From Candidatus Zambryskibacteria bacterium RIFCSPHIGHO2_01_FULL_46_25 (lineage in GTDB: Bacteria > Patescibacteriota > Minisyncoccia > Phycocordibacterales > Zambryskibacteraceae), in assembly GCA_001825155.1 (NCBI GenBank), contig MHVH01000005.1, positions 134,413-168,500 on the forward strand: DNA of 34,088 bases, read 5' to 3'. A program made the position numbers and the translations under genes. Below are positions 7,077 through 16,803 of the stretch, piece after piece. Numbering within the stretch: the first letter of the stretch is position 1; each line of letters starts with the position of its first letter. The notes under the pieces were generated by a model. The model worked only from the letters and a program-made list of their open reading frames with translations, was not told the DNA's origin and made no database searches.

Positions 7077-8345
7077 CTACTTAGTTCTTATCTCCCTCAA
7101 GCCATTCATGTATGGGACCAATACTTCCGGAATTTTGACGGAGCCGTCGGCGGTTTGGAAATTTTCGACTAGAGAAACAAGGACCCGTGGTGTCGCGATA
7201 GCGGTATTGTTGAGCGAGTGGGCATACTGTGTGTTGCCGGTCTCGTCCTTGTAGCGAATATTGAGGCGGCGAGTTTGAAAATCATGGAAGTACGATGCTG
7301 AATGCGATTCGCGATAAGTATTTTCAAGCGGCACCCAAAGCTCGATGTCATACTTCTTGACCTGACCCTGACCGATGTCGGCTCCACAGTTTACAACCCG
7401 GCGATATGGGATATTGAGAGATTCTATAAACTCTTCAGCGTTTCGGGTCAACTCTTCGTGCTGCCTGACTGATTCTTCATGGCTCGCTTCGCAGATGACC
7501 AACTGTTCGAATTTGAAAAATTCATGGACGCGGATAAGTCCTTTCACATCCTTAGAATGTGCCCCGATTTCGCGACGGAAGCAAGGAGAGAAAGCGAGTA
7601 CTTTTTTCGGCAGATCTTGTTTGGGAATAATTTCGTTCTGGAAGAATCCCATCATTGCCACCTCTCCGGTACCAGCAAGATACTTGTCGTCTTGCACTTT
7701 ATAAAGGTCATCTTCACCCTGAGGGAGATAGCCTGTACCCATAAGAGGCTCACGCCTGACCATAGAAGGCGCGATATGGAGATCTAATCCCCGCGAGACG
7801 AAGAAATCTATCGCATAGCGCCAGATAGCAAAAGAGAGCATGGCTCCCGATCCTTTGAGGAAATATCCTCGAAAACCGGCCACCTTGGTGCCGCGCTCGA
7901 AGTCAGCCATACCAAGATCCGTCATAATCTCGATGTGATTTTTCGGTGTGAAATCAAACTTAGGAATCTCTCCCCACTTCTTAACCTCCTGATTATCCTG
8001 ATCAGACTCACCCTCAGGCACAGAGGCATCTGGGATGTTGGGAACCAAAAGCATGAGAAGTTGCCACTCTTTCATCACGCTCTTCAACCCATCTTCGTCG
8101 CGTTCAAGGTCCGCCTTCAAAATTTTCATCTTCTCAAGAATTTTCGCGCGCTCTTCGGAAGTCGCATTGACGATTTGATTACTTGCCACGTTCTGTTCGG
8201 CACGCTTCATTTCGACTCTCGAAAGTATCAAGCGACGCTGGTCGTCTACCTCTATAAGTTTCTCCACGTCGAACTCAATCCGTTTCTTCTCCGCGGCTTT
8301 CTTTATCACACCCTTGTTCTCCCTAATGAATTTAATATCAAGCAT
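7077..8345 (-). CDS. serS: seryl-tRNA synthetase
   Basis: MLDIKFIRENKGVIKKAAEKK..; class II motifs LAGTGEVAMMGFF, FSPCFRREIGAHSKDVKGLIRVHEFFKFEQ. Confidence 0.96.
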   Translation of the reverse strand: MLDIKFIRENKGVIKKAAEKKRIEFDVEKLIEVDDQRRLILSRVEMKRAEQNVASNQIVNATSEERAKILEKMKILKADLERDEDGLKSVMKEWQLLMLLVPNIPDASVPEGESDQDNQEVKKWGEIPKFDFTPKNHIEIMTDLGMADFERGTKVAGFRGYFLKGSGAMLSFAIWRYAIDFFVSRGLDLHIAPSMVRREPLMGTGYLPQGEDDLYKVQDDKYLAGTGEVAMMGFFQNEIIPKQDLPKKVLAFSPCFRREIGAHSKDVKGLIRVHEFFKFEQLVICEASHEESVRQHEELTRNAEEFIESLNIPYRRVVNCGADIGQGQVKKYDIELWVPLENTYRESHSASYFHDFQTRRLNIRYKDETGNTQYAHSLNNTAIATPRVLVSLVENFQTADGSVKIPEVLVPYMNGLREIRTK

Positions 8346-8386
8346 AGGCAGTAAATAGTAGACAGTAGATAGTATAATACATACTC

Positions 8387-9244
8387 ATGATTAGAGCACT
8401 TAGACCAGAGGAATATCCCGAACTCTTGAAAGAAATCCCCCAGCCTCCCAAACAGCTTAGGCTGGAGGGCAAACTTCCGATTGAAGGCAATAAACTCCTG
8501 GCAATAGTCGGCTCCAGGAAATATTCCGCTTACGCCAGAGAAACTTGTGAAGCGATTATCGCGGGCCTTGCCGGCTCGCCTGTAACGATAGTCTCAGGTC
8601 TTGCTTTGGGTATCGATTCAATCGCCCACAGAGCAGCCATGCGCGCCGAGCTCCAGACTATCGCCTTGCCGGGCTCCGGCATCGACAGGAAAGTAATTCA
8701 CCCCCGTTCTCACGCCGGACTTGCGGACGAGATAGTGGCAAGCGGTGGCGGACTTCTTTCCGAATACGATGACCTCATGCCAGCTGGCGTGTGGGCCTTC
8801 CCTCGCCGGAATCGCATCATGGCTGGCATGTGCCATGCGACCATAGTGGTGGAGGCAGAGAAGAAATCCGGCACCCTTATCACTTCCCGTCTGGCGACGG
8901 AATACAATCGCGAAGTCGGGGCGGTGCCGGGACCTATCCATTCAAGCACTTCGGAGGGTCCTCACATGCTTATCCGCCTCGGCGCCGCGCTCATCCGGGA
9001 CCATAATGACGTTCTTGAGCTCTTGGGTTTGAAAAGGAGGGACGAACACCCCACTCTGGCGGATGTCGAAGATCTGACAAACGAAGAAAAGATTTTTATA
9101 AAACTGCTTGAAAAGCCGTCTCCGCGCGACGAGCTCATCCGCAAGTCCAAACTCGATACTGGCATGGCTTCAGCCATCCTCTCCCTACTCGAAATCAAGG
9201 GCCTCATAGCCGAAGAATTGGGTGAGGTAAGAAAAACATTTTAA
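8387..9244 (+). CDS. dprA: DNA processing protein DprA/Smf
   Basis: LAIVGSRKYSAYARE, IVSGLALGIDSIAHRAAM, LPGSGIDRKVIHPRSHAGLADEIVASGGGLLSEY, FPRRNRIMAGM. Confidence 0.95.
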   Translation: MIRALRPEEYPELLKEIPQPPKQLRLEGKLPIEGNKLLAIVGSRKYSAYARETCEAIIAGLAGSPVTIVSGLALGIDSIAHRAAMRAELQTIALPGSGIDRKVIHPRSHAGLADEIVASGGGLLSEYDDLMPAGVWAFPRRNRIMAGMCHATIVVEAEKKSGTLITSRLATEYNREVGAVPGPIHSSTSEGPHMLIRLGAALIRDHNDVLELLGLKRRDEHPTLADVEDLTNEEKIFIKLLEKPSPRDELIRKSKLDTGMASAILSLLEIKGLIAEELGEVRKTF

Positions 9245-9294
9245 AATGGAAATTTGCAAGAAAAATTTATGCGTGCTATTTGTGTAGCTTAGGG

Positions 9295-11496
9295 ATGAAA
9301 CTGCTAATAGTAGAAAGTCCATCGAAAGCGAAAACAATCGAGAAATATCTCGGCAAGGATTTTCGCGTGGTCGCCAGTGTGGGACATGTGCGCGATTTGC
9401 CAAAGAGCAACAGGCAGGCTATCGACATCGAGGCTGGCTTTGTGCCGCATTACGAAGTGGTCAAAGGCAAGGAGAAAGTGATATCCGAAATCAAATCACT
9501 CGCGAAGAAGACCGAGGAAGTATTCCTCGCCACCGACCCCGACCGCGAGGGTGAGGCTATTGCTTGGCATGTGGCCGAAGCTGTCGGATTGAAAAAATCT
9601 AAGCGCATAGTCTTTCATGAAATTACCAAAGAAGCTGTGGAAGAAGCGCTGGAGCATCCGAGGGAAATTGACATGAATCTCAAGGAAGCGCAGGAAGCCC
9701 GCAGGGTGCTCGACAGGCTCGTCGGTTACGACCTATCTGGGCTTATCTGGAAGAAGGTCCGTTACGGCCTCTCCGCCGGCCGAGTCCAATCCCCCGCTCT
9801 ACGCATCATTATGGAGCGGGAGCGTGAGATTCGCGCTTTTTTACCACAAACATTCTGGACTATTGAAGCGGATCTCAGAGACGGCGGAAACACAGCCAAC
9901 ACTTTCGTCTGTTCGGTCGAGCCAACGGAGAAGAAAGAGGTCGAAAGAATTCTCGAACTTGGCAACTCCTCGACCTGGCAGGTTACCGACATAAAAGAGA
10001 CACAGATAGCCCGTTCCCCCAAAGCGCCCTTCATCACCTCGACTCTCCAACAGACAGCAAGTTCACGTCTCGGTTGGTCGCCGTCTCGCACTATGTCCAT
10101 AGCTCAGCGCCTCTACGAAGCCGGATACATCACCTACATGCGCACGGACTCGACCAATCTCGGCACCCAAGCCAAACTTGCTATTCAAAATGTCGTGAAT
10201 AGCAAGTTTGGTCCCGAGTATTTCGAGGGACATCAGTTCGCGAAGAAATCCAAAAATGCTCAAGAAGCGCACGAGGCGATAAGACCGACGCATCTCAATG
10301 TTGAAATGGCCGGAGCTACGGAAGAGCAACACAGGCTCTACCGCCTCATCTGGCAGAGAGCTGTCGCAAGCCAGATGAAAAACGCGGAAGTGATGAGAAC
10401 CAAGGTTGTAGCCAAGCCCTCTCCTTTAGAATCAGATTCCCAAGGAGAGGGCTTGGCTGATTTCCCGGACTTCTGGCTTAACGGCTCGCGCATCCTCTTC
10501 GACGGTTGGCTCAAGGCTGACCCACTTTCCGCAAGCGAAGATGTGGTCCTACCGAAATTTAAGAACGGAGAGAGCCTCAAGCTCCTCGACATACGCTCAG
10601 CCGAGAAGCAGACCGAACCGCCGGCCAGATACTCGGAAGCCGGGCTCATCAAGGAGCTCGAGAAGCGCGGCATCGGCCGTCCGTCCACTTATGCTTCTAT
10701 CATAAAAACACTTGAGGACCGTGGCTATGTGGAAAAGATTTCCAAAGCGCTCCACCCAACCGATGTGGGCGAAGTTGTAAGCTCGTTTCTCGAAGATAAC
10801 TTCCCTTCATACATTAGCGATTCCTTCACCGCGGAGATGGAGGACGAGCTCGATGAGATTGCCAGTGGCGACAGAACGTATTTGAAGACCTTGAAGGATT
10901 TTTATACCCCGTTTATCAAAGACGTGAAGGCGAAAGAAAAGATTGAGAAGATTACCAATCTAGGCAAGGCGCCAGCGGAGATGAAGTGCCCTACTTGTGG
11001 TGGCGAGATGATTATAAAACTCGGTAAGGGAGGCAAGTTCTACTCTTGCGAACGGTTCCCAGACTGCGCGGGCGCCAGAACGCTCGAAGGCAAAGAATTG
11101 GAAGGGCCGAAAGATACCGGAGAACTCTGCCCCAAGTGCAGCAAGGGTAATCTTGTAACGCGCGAAGGCAAGTTCGGCATGTTTACCGCCTGCTCTCGTT
11201 TCCCAAAGTGCAAATTTGTAAAAAAAGATGAGGAACAGGAGCGCGCCAACTCGACCGGTGTACAATGCCCAGTGTGCAAAAACGGCTTCCTCTCAGAACG
11301 CCGCGGCCGCTTCGGCGTCTTCTATTCCTGCTCGAACTATCCTGACTGCAAATACGCTATCAAAGCCAAACCTACGGGAAACATTTGTAAACTCTGCGGC
11401 GCATTGATGATGGAGGGCACGAAAACCATCCCTGAAAGATGCAGTGATAAAAGTTGTCCAAATCATAACCCCCATAAGTTGGATAAATCTAAATAG
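9295..11496 (+). CDS. topA: DNA topoisomerase I with C-terminal zinc fingers
   Basis: MKLLIVESPSKAKTIEKYLG..DPDREGEAIAWH..YITYMRTDST..RPSTYASII; CPTCGG, CPKCSKG, CPVCKNG zinc fingers. ORF track start 9280; 9295 ATG preferred. Confidence 0.96.
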   Translation: MKLLIVESPSKAKTIEKYLGKDFRVVASVGHVRDLPKSNRQAIDIEAGFVPHYEVVKGKEKVISEIKSLAKKTEEVFLATDPDREGEAIAWHVAEAVGLKKSKRIVFHEITKEAVEEALEHPREIDMNLKEAQEARRVLDRLVGYDLSGLIWKKVRYGLSAGRVQSPALRIIMEREREIRAFLPQTFWTIEADLRDGGNTANTFVCSVEPTEKKEVERILELGNSSTWQVTDIKETQIARSPKAPFITSTLQQTASSRLGWSPSRTMSIAQRLYEAGYITYMRTDSTNLGTQAKLAIQNVVNSKFGPEYFEGHQFAKKSKNAQEAHEAIRPTHLNVEMAGATEEQHRLYRLIWQRAVASQMKNAEVMRTKVVAKPSPLESDSQGEGLADFPDFWLNGSRILFDGWLKADPLSASEDVVLPKFKNGESLKLLDIRSAEKQTEPPARYSEAGLIKELEKRGIGRPSTYASIIKTLEDRGYVEKISKALHPTDVGEVVSSFLEDNFPSYISDSFTAEMEDELDEIASGDRTYLKTLKDFYTPFIKDVKAKEKIEKITNLGKAPAEMKCPTCGGEMIIKLGKGGKFYSCERFPDCAGARTLEGKELEGPKDTGELCPKCSKGNLVTREGKFGMFTACSRFPKCKFVKKDEEQERANSTGVQCPVCKNGFLSERRGRFGVFYSCSNYPDCKYAIKAKPTGNICKLCGALMMEGTKTIPERCSDKSCPNHNPHKLDKSK
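10410..10458. repeat. in-CDS palindrome, 17-bp perfect stem and 15-nt loop
   Basis: agccaagccctctcctt-tagaatcagattccc-aaggagagggcttggct inside topA. Confidence 0.9.
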
Positions 11497-12421
11497 AGAA
11501 ATTTGAAACGGAATACAAAGATTCGTCATCCTCTCCTCTTCTCGGCTCGTCTTCGGCCATAATTTTCTCTTCATCCGTGAGAGGCGCGGCGGCAGATATC
11601 TCGCTCTCTACCACGATCCTCTCCAGAAGATGCCTCAAATCGTCTTTGTTGAAAAAGTCTATGGTCACCCTTCCGCCCTCCTCCCGCTTCTCTATGCGAA
11701 CGCGCGTACCGAGCTTCTCTTTGAACTGGTCCTCGATTTCTATCAGCTCGTGGTCAATGAGCTTCCTCGCGCGCTCGACAGCGATGTGCCTCGCGATACT
11801 CTCCGCTTCTCGGACATTGAGCTTCTTGAAAATAATTTCTTTAAACAAAGTTTCCTGCTCCTGCGGCCTGTCGATAAGCATCATAAGTGGGCGCGTATGA
11901 CCTTCGCTAATCTTGCCTTCGGAGAGCGCGGCCTTGATGTGTTCCGGCAGAGTGAGAATGCGCATGGTGTTCGATACATATTCGCGGCTTTTGCCCACCT
12001 TCTTGCCAATCTCCTGGTGGGTGAAGCTGAATTCTTTCGACAGCCGCTCGAATGCCCGCGCCCGGTCGACCGGAGAAAGGTCTTCGCGCTGAATGTTCTC
12101 GATGATGGCGAGCTCGAGCTTCATCAGGTCCGACTCCTCGCCGGTACGGATAAGGGCCGGCACTTGGGCTAGGCCGGCGAGCTTGGCGGCGCGGAGCCGA
12201 CGCTCGCCGGCCACTAGTTCGTACTCCGTTGCTATGCCGCCCTCCGGTTTCTCGACTTCCTTTCTCGTTACCACAAGCGCCTGGAGAACTCCGTATTGGC
12301 GAATGGAATCGGCAAGACTTCTGAGCATCACTTCGTCGAAATCGCGCCTGGGTTGGAAGGGATTGGGCTTAATCTTGTCAACCTCAATCCAGAAAATGGC
12401 GTCGTTATAGAAATGCGACAT
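11489..12421 (-). CDS. parB: ParB/RepB/Spo0J-family partition protein
   Basis: IKPNPFQPRRDFDEVMLRSLADSIRQYGVLQALVV, ELVAGERRLRAAKLAGLAQVPA, LAIIENIQREDLSPVDRARAFERL, HTH IGKKVGKSREYVSNTMRIL. Confidence 0.95.
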   Translation of the reverse strand: MSHFYNDAIFWIEVDKIKPNPFQPRRDFDEVMLRSLADSIRQYGVLQALVVTRKEVEKPEGGIATEYELVAGERRLRAAKLAGLAQVPALIRTGEESDLMKLELAIIENIQREDLSPVDRARAFERLSKEFSFTHQEIGKKVGKSREYVSNTMRILTLPEHIKAALSEGKISEGHTRPLMMLIDRPQEQETLFKEIIFKKLNVREAESIARHIAVERARKLIDHELIEIEDQFKEKLGTRVRIEKREEGGRVTIDFFNKDDLRHLLERIVVESEISAAAPLTDEEKIMAEDEPRRGEDDESLYSVSNFSI

Positions 12422-12468
12422 AACTAGATTTTAGCATGATTTTAAGGTAACTTGTAGATGTTTATAGC

Positions 12469-12550
12469 GCCGGGGTGATGAAATTGGTAACCATGCGCGA
12501 CTCAAAATCGCGTGTCGCAAGACTTGAGGGTTCGAGTCCCTCCCCCGGCA
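12469..12550 (+). tRNA. tRNA-Leu(CAA)
   Basis: gccgggg..acceptor ccccggc; anticodon loop CTCAAAA; long variable arm; ggttcgagtcc T arm. Confidence 0.95.
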
Positions 12551-12554
12551 CACA

Positions 12555-13427
12555 ATGAAAAAAGTTTTGGTCATAGTCGGTCCTACCGCCTCCGGCAAAA
12601 GCGATTTGGCGGTAAGATTGGCGAAGAAATTCAATGGCGAAATCATTTCCGCCGACTCGCGACAGGTTTATAGGGGTTTGAATATCGGTACAGGCAAGAT
12701 TACCAAGAAAGAAATGCGGGGCGTGCCGCACCATCTTCTCGACGTGACAAATCCTAAGAAGCAATTTTCCGCAGCCAAATACAAAAAGCTTGCTGAGGAA
12801 ATAGTACGATATATCGTATCAAAAAATAAACTGCCGATTATTGTGGGTGGCACGGGATTTTATATAGATGCTCTGACAGGTACTACTTCCCTGCCGGACG
12901 TGCCGCCGAACAAGTTGCTAAGGAGTAAGTTAGAAAAGCTTGATAAAGAAAAGCTTTTCAAGATGCTTGAGGAGAAAGACCCTGCGCGAGCCAAGACAAT
13001 CGATCGTCACAATAAAGTGCGTCTCATTCGCGCATTGGAAATTGTGAACGCTCTTGGAAAAGTTCCCGCACTTGGAAACTCAGTTTCCAAGTGGCAATTC
13101 ATATATATTGGTCTCAAACTGGCTGATTTGGATAAAAGGATTTATAAAAGATTGCTTAAAAGAATTCCCGGTATTATCCGCGAGACGAGAAAACTCTCTC
13201 CCAAGCGAGCACACGAGCTCGGGCTTGAATACAGATTCGCTTCGCTCTACCTTCGAGACAAATTAGATAAACAAGAATTTATAGAAAAACTCTATACTGC
13301 CATCCGCCAATACGCCAAGCGTCAAATGACGTGGTTCAAAAAGAATAAGAAAATCAAATGGTTCAAGCCGGGAAATTATCGTGAAATCGAGAGATATGTT
13401 AGGATAATTCTCGAAAGGGGCGATTAG
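12555..13427 (+). CDS. miaA: tRNA dimethylallyltransferase
   Basis: MKKVLVIVGPTASGKSDLAVRLAKKFNGEIISADSRQVYRGLNIGTGKI..; VGGTGFYIDALTG. Confidence 0.96.
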   Translation: MKKVLVIVGPTASGKSDLAVRLAKKFNGEIISADSRQVYRGLNIGTGKITKKEMRGVPHHLLDVTNPKKQFSAAKYKKLAEEIVRYIVSKNKLPIIVGGTGFYIDALTGTTSLPDVPPNKLLRSKLEKLDKEKLFKMLEEKDPARAKTIDRHNKVRLIRALEIVNALGKVPALGNSVSKWQFIYIGLKLADLDKRIYKRLLKRIPGIIRETRKLSPKRAHELGLEYRFASLYLRDKLDKQEFIEKLYTAIRQYAKRQMTWFKKNKKIKWFKPGNYREIERYVRIILERGD

Positions 13428-13488
13428 TTAAGTGGTATAACTTCGGTCTCCAAAACCGATGTCCGAGGTTCGATTCCTCGATCGCCCG
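13418..13488 (+). tRNA. tRNA-Trp(CCA)
   Basis: gggcgat..atcgccc acceptor, anticodon loop CTCCAAA, T arm gaggttcgattcctc. Overlaps the miaA 3' end by 10 nt. Confidence 0.95.
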
Positions 13489-13523
13489 CCTTCACTAAAG
13501 TTTCGGCGGACAAAGCCCGCAGA

Positions 13524-13697
13524 TTATGCTTTCTTCTCTTTGTAAATCGTGTGTTTCCGCGCGATGGGATTGTATTTCTTGAATTCGAGCTTCCTTTCGA
13601 CGGACTTCTTGTTCTTGGTCGAATAATAGGTGTGGCCCTTGCCAACGCCTTTCGCGTCCCCGACGGAGACGAACTTTATGAGATGATCCTGTGACAT
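13524..13697 (-). CDS. rpmG: 50S ribosomal protein bL33
   Basis: MSQDHLIKFVSVGDAKGVGKGHTYYSTKNKKSVERKLEFKKYNPIARKHTIYKEKKA; 57 aa, below track cutoff. Confidence 0.93.
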   Translation of the reverse strand: MSQDHLIKFVSVGDAKGVGKGHTYYSTKNKKSVERKLEFKKYNPIARKHTIYKEKKA

Positions 13698-13734
13698 AAG
13701 CGTATAGAATACACCAAATTAACAACTTGACAAG

Positions 13735-13817
13735 TGCGCCGGAGTGGACTCGAACCACTGATGCCCAATGGGCGGGAGATTTACAGTCTCCTGGAATAGC
13801 CGCTATCCGACCGACGC
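13735..13817 (-). tRNA. tRNA-Tyr(GTA)
   Basis: RC GCGTCGGTCGGATAGCGGCTATTCCAGGAGACTGTAAATCTCCCGCCCATTGGGCATCAGTGGTTCGAGTCCACTCCGGCGCA; anticodon GTA, long variable arm. Confidence 0.94.
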
Positions 13818-13864
13818 AATTAGGTTATTCTAAAGTAAAATGGGCAGACTTGCAAAATGTCTTA

Positions 13865-16756
13865 TTACTTGTTTATCGCTCTCCACAGAAACTTCGGTAA
13901 TTTCACGAATTTGTATAAAACAATTTTAATATTATTTGACACGTTCGTCGCAAATATACCGACACTGGCAAGATTATTTTTGTTATGATCTGACAAGGCA
14001 TCACTTATCCCCCTGCCACTCATGTTCTTTCCGTAGGAGTAAATCCAATAATAATATTCATTTATGCCTTTGTCTTTGTCCGTAGAGTCAAGATAAACGA
14101 TTTTAATTTTCAAACTACTTTTTCCGACAGTATAGGAAGAAGGAATTTCAAAATCCGAATCTATAAATCCATGACTGGCGTCAGAATTTAAATCCATAAT
14201 ATACCAAGGGTTCTCCGTTACCTTAGCATCATTAACATATACATCTGCTTTTTGAATCTGATTATTGTATCTATTTAATCTTTTCCTCAACTTGACGCCA
14301 TTATTGTTTGGGTCAATTTTTACCGTGAATTGACTGTACCCGTTGTTAGATCTACCGTTATCAATTATATGGATGTAATCCAGCTTTTGTTCGTAACCAT
14401 CATAATTACTGTTGGTTGAGCCAAACCAAGTCTGCTTATCAATTGAATACCCATGACTATTTTCCGATTGAATGTTACCGACATCCAACTTATCGGTCAA
14501 GGTAAGATTGCTTTTCCCGTCTGCATCTTTGTAATAATACACGACGGCATCGGTTTTTTGCCCTGATTTAAGACCTCCCCAGTTAGAGTGCTCATAAGTT
14601 ATTTTTATATTTTTGTTGAAAATATATGAATCGTTGTAATAAGTTCTATATGCCCCTTGATAGCCGTCCACTAATCCGCCCCACAGAGCTTTTTGATAAG
14701 CATCTCCGAGCCAGCCTTGATTGTGATCATCTTCTGTTCCATCTCCATGAATCTGAGGAGTACTACTGTCGTCTATATAGGTAAATTCATCTCCATCCGC
14801 AGAGAATCCTGTGGAATAGAACATCAGGCCCACCACCTTGCCCCTTCCTTGTTCATTAAAGGCCATTGAATAGGGTTGATTGGGAGAGGAAATATCAATT
14901 GTTCTTTTCGCGTAGAAATAGCCAGCCCCATCCTTAGAATAATTCAAGACTGAAGCCGGTTTATATTTAATGTTACTGGTAAGAGAAGAAATATTTAGAT
15001 TGGTATTATTGACGATTACAATTTTAGCGCGAGTCCAAAAAGGCATCGGCCAGTACGAATAAAAACTTTCATTGTTGGGACTGGAGCCATCGAAGCCGTA
15101 AAACAAATTTTTGAAAGTTTTAAAATAAACTTCTTCGGCACCGATAGTATCTCCACCACCGCCAAAAAAACTGCCCAAGGACATATCAACGGCCGGAACA
15201 GATGAACCATCCCAATACATTTGGATTCTAGCCTCTTTAAATAACTGGGGCATGCCCGGAACAAGCTCGAGATTAATGCTGGAAATAGATCCTTGACCGG
15301 ATAAATCAAATATGGTGGCCGAAGTCCCGGCAGGTATTGAGGAGACTTTATTCACCTCCACATTCCCAACCTGACTCTTGGGATCAGCACCGAGATTATT
15401 CCATTGGCTCCTGACCAGTGAACTGTCTTGCGTCATTCCTTGCCATGAAGTCACCAAGTTATCATTCGAAAATTTCAAATATGTAAATTGATACCACTTA
15501 ATGGCGCCGTTATCTTGCGGCGACATGGTTATTTTAAGATGTTGTTTGAATGGAAAGGGATAATAATTAATGGCGAACCTGTCTTTTCCATAAAGTCCGG
15601 TTGAATTATGATCATCAAAAAAAGTAAGGGGTGAATTTAAGGGTGCTGAATATCTCTGATCCTTGCCAAAAAATTCAGCCATAGTTTTATTTAATCGTGG
15701 AGCAGTTTCATTGTCAAAATAAAACTTAATCCTCGTAGAAGGAGCGATCCTTCCGCCATTCCAGACATTCATCTGCATCCGATAAAGCGCGCCCGCACCA
15801 TATTCATCAAAGATAACCCAATCTCCATTTGAATCAACGTATCGGCGAAGATTCAAATGAAATCCATCATCGTTACCGCCAGTTGTATCATAAGTTGAAA
15901 TTTGTTTAGTCTGAGTTCCATTCGGAAGCCACATCGGCAACAGCTCCGGCTGTTCCATCGCTTTTAATCCCGCTTCATAATTAAGTGCCGGAGGAGGTAT
16001 TGGAATTGAGTCTTGAGTTCTGGTCCAACGAGGGCTTGGCGAGCAATACTTAATTCCAGGGTTAATATATACATCTACAAAGATTGTACCTAAACCTGGA
16101 TGCTTAACCATATTTATAGAGGCCGTCCAAACTCCATTTCCTTGATTAACTCCCTTATACCAAATTAAATCATCCTGACCCCCCGCTTCGGACCAGGCAG
16201 GAAAGAAAACTTCTGTGACTCCTGAACCGACTCCTGTCGCGGTAATATCACGTATTCCCTTGGTATCCGTAAACGTAATATTTTGAGGTGAGATTGAAAC
16301 CGGGCAGGTAATTTGAGCGGGGTCGCTTGTTCTTTCCCAATAAATCGAGTTGCACAATTTAAGACCGGGATTGATATAATTAGCTACTAACAAAAGACCT
16401 AAACCTGGATGCTTGGCCAGATTTATAGAGGCTGTCCAAACTCCATTTCCTTGATCGACTCCTTTATACCAAATTATATCATCCTGACCCCCTACTTCGG
16501 ACCATGTAGGAAAAAAAACTTCTGTAACTCCTGAACCGACTCCTGTCACAGTTACCTCTCGAGTACCAGTAGTATCAGAAAAACTAAAATTATTGGGACT
16601 CGAAGCGGTAGGACAAGAAACAGTAGGGGTAAGCGTGTCCGCAGAGATTAAATTTTTAGATACTGAAACGAAAATTATTCCGACAAGAAACGGTAATATT
16701 AAACATTTTTTAAACGCTAAAGACAAAAAAACATTACGAAATCGTTGTTTCATCAA
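13865..16756 (-). CDS. exported DUF2961-containing protein with two GBS Bsp-like repeats
   Basis: Signal/TM N-terminus; two VTGVGSGVTEVFFPTWSEVGGQDDIIWYKGVDQGNGVWTASI repeats; DUF2961-type DGDEFTYIDDSSTPQIHGDGTEDDHNQGW. Confidence 0.75.
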   Translation of the reverse strand: MMKQRFRNVFLSLAFKKCLILPFLVGIIFVSVSKNLISADTLTPTVSCPTASSPNNFSFSDTTGTREVTVTGVGSGVTEVFFPTWSEVGGQDDIIWYKGVDQGNGVWTASINLAKHPGLGLLLVANYINPGLKLCNSIYWERTSDPAQITCPVSISPQNITFTDTKGIRDITATGVGSGVTEVFFPAWSEAGGQDDLIWYKGVNQGNGVWTASINMVKHPGLGTIFVDVYINPGIKYCSPSPRWTRTQDSIPIPPPALNYEAGLKAMEQPELLPMWLPNGTQTKQISTYDTTGGNDDGFHLNLRRYVDSNGDWVIFDEYGAGALYRMQMNVWNGGRIAPSTRIKFYFDNETAPRLNKTMAEFFGKDQRYSAPLNSPLTFFDDHNSTGLYGKDRFAINYYPFPFKQHLKITMSPQDNGAIKWYQFTYLKFSNDNLVTSWQGMTQDSSLVRSQWNNLGADPKSQVGNVEVNKVSSIPAGTSATIFDLSGQGSISSINLELVPGMPQLFKEARIQMYWDGSSVPAVDMSLGSFFGGGGDTIGAEEVYFKTFKNLFYGFDGSSPNNESFYSYWPMPFWTRAKIVIVNNTNLNISSLTSNIKYKPASVLNYSKDGAGYFYAKRTIDISSPNQPYSMAFNEQGRGKVVGLMFYSTGFSADGDEFTYIDDSSTPQIHGDGTEDDHNQGWLGDAYQKALWGGLVDGYQGAYRTYYNDSYIFNKNIKITYEHSNWGGLKSGQKTDAVVYYYKDADGKSNLTLTDKLDVGNIQSENSHGYSIDKQTWFGSTNSNYDGYEQKLDYIHIIDNGRSNNGYSQFTVKIDPNNNGVKLRKRLNRYNNQIQKADVYVNDAKVTENPWYIMDLNSDASHGFIDSDFEIPSSYTVGKSSLKIKIVYLDSTDKDKGINEYYYWIYSYGKNMSGRGISDALSDHNKNNLASVGIFATNVSNNIKIVLYKFVKLPKFLWRAINK

Positions 16757-16803
16757 ATAGCGGCTTAGTAATCATGTCTTTAATTATATACCTATTGGTC
16801 TAT

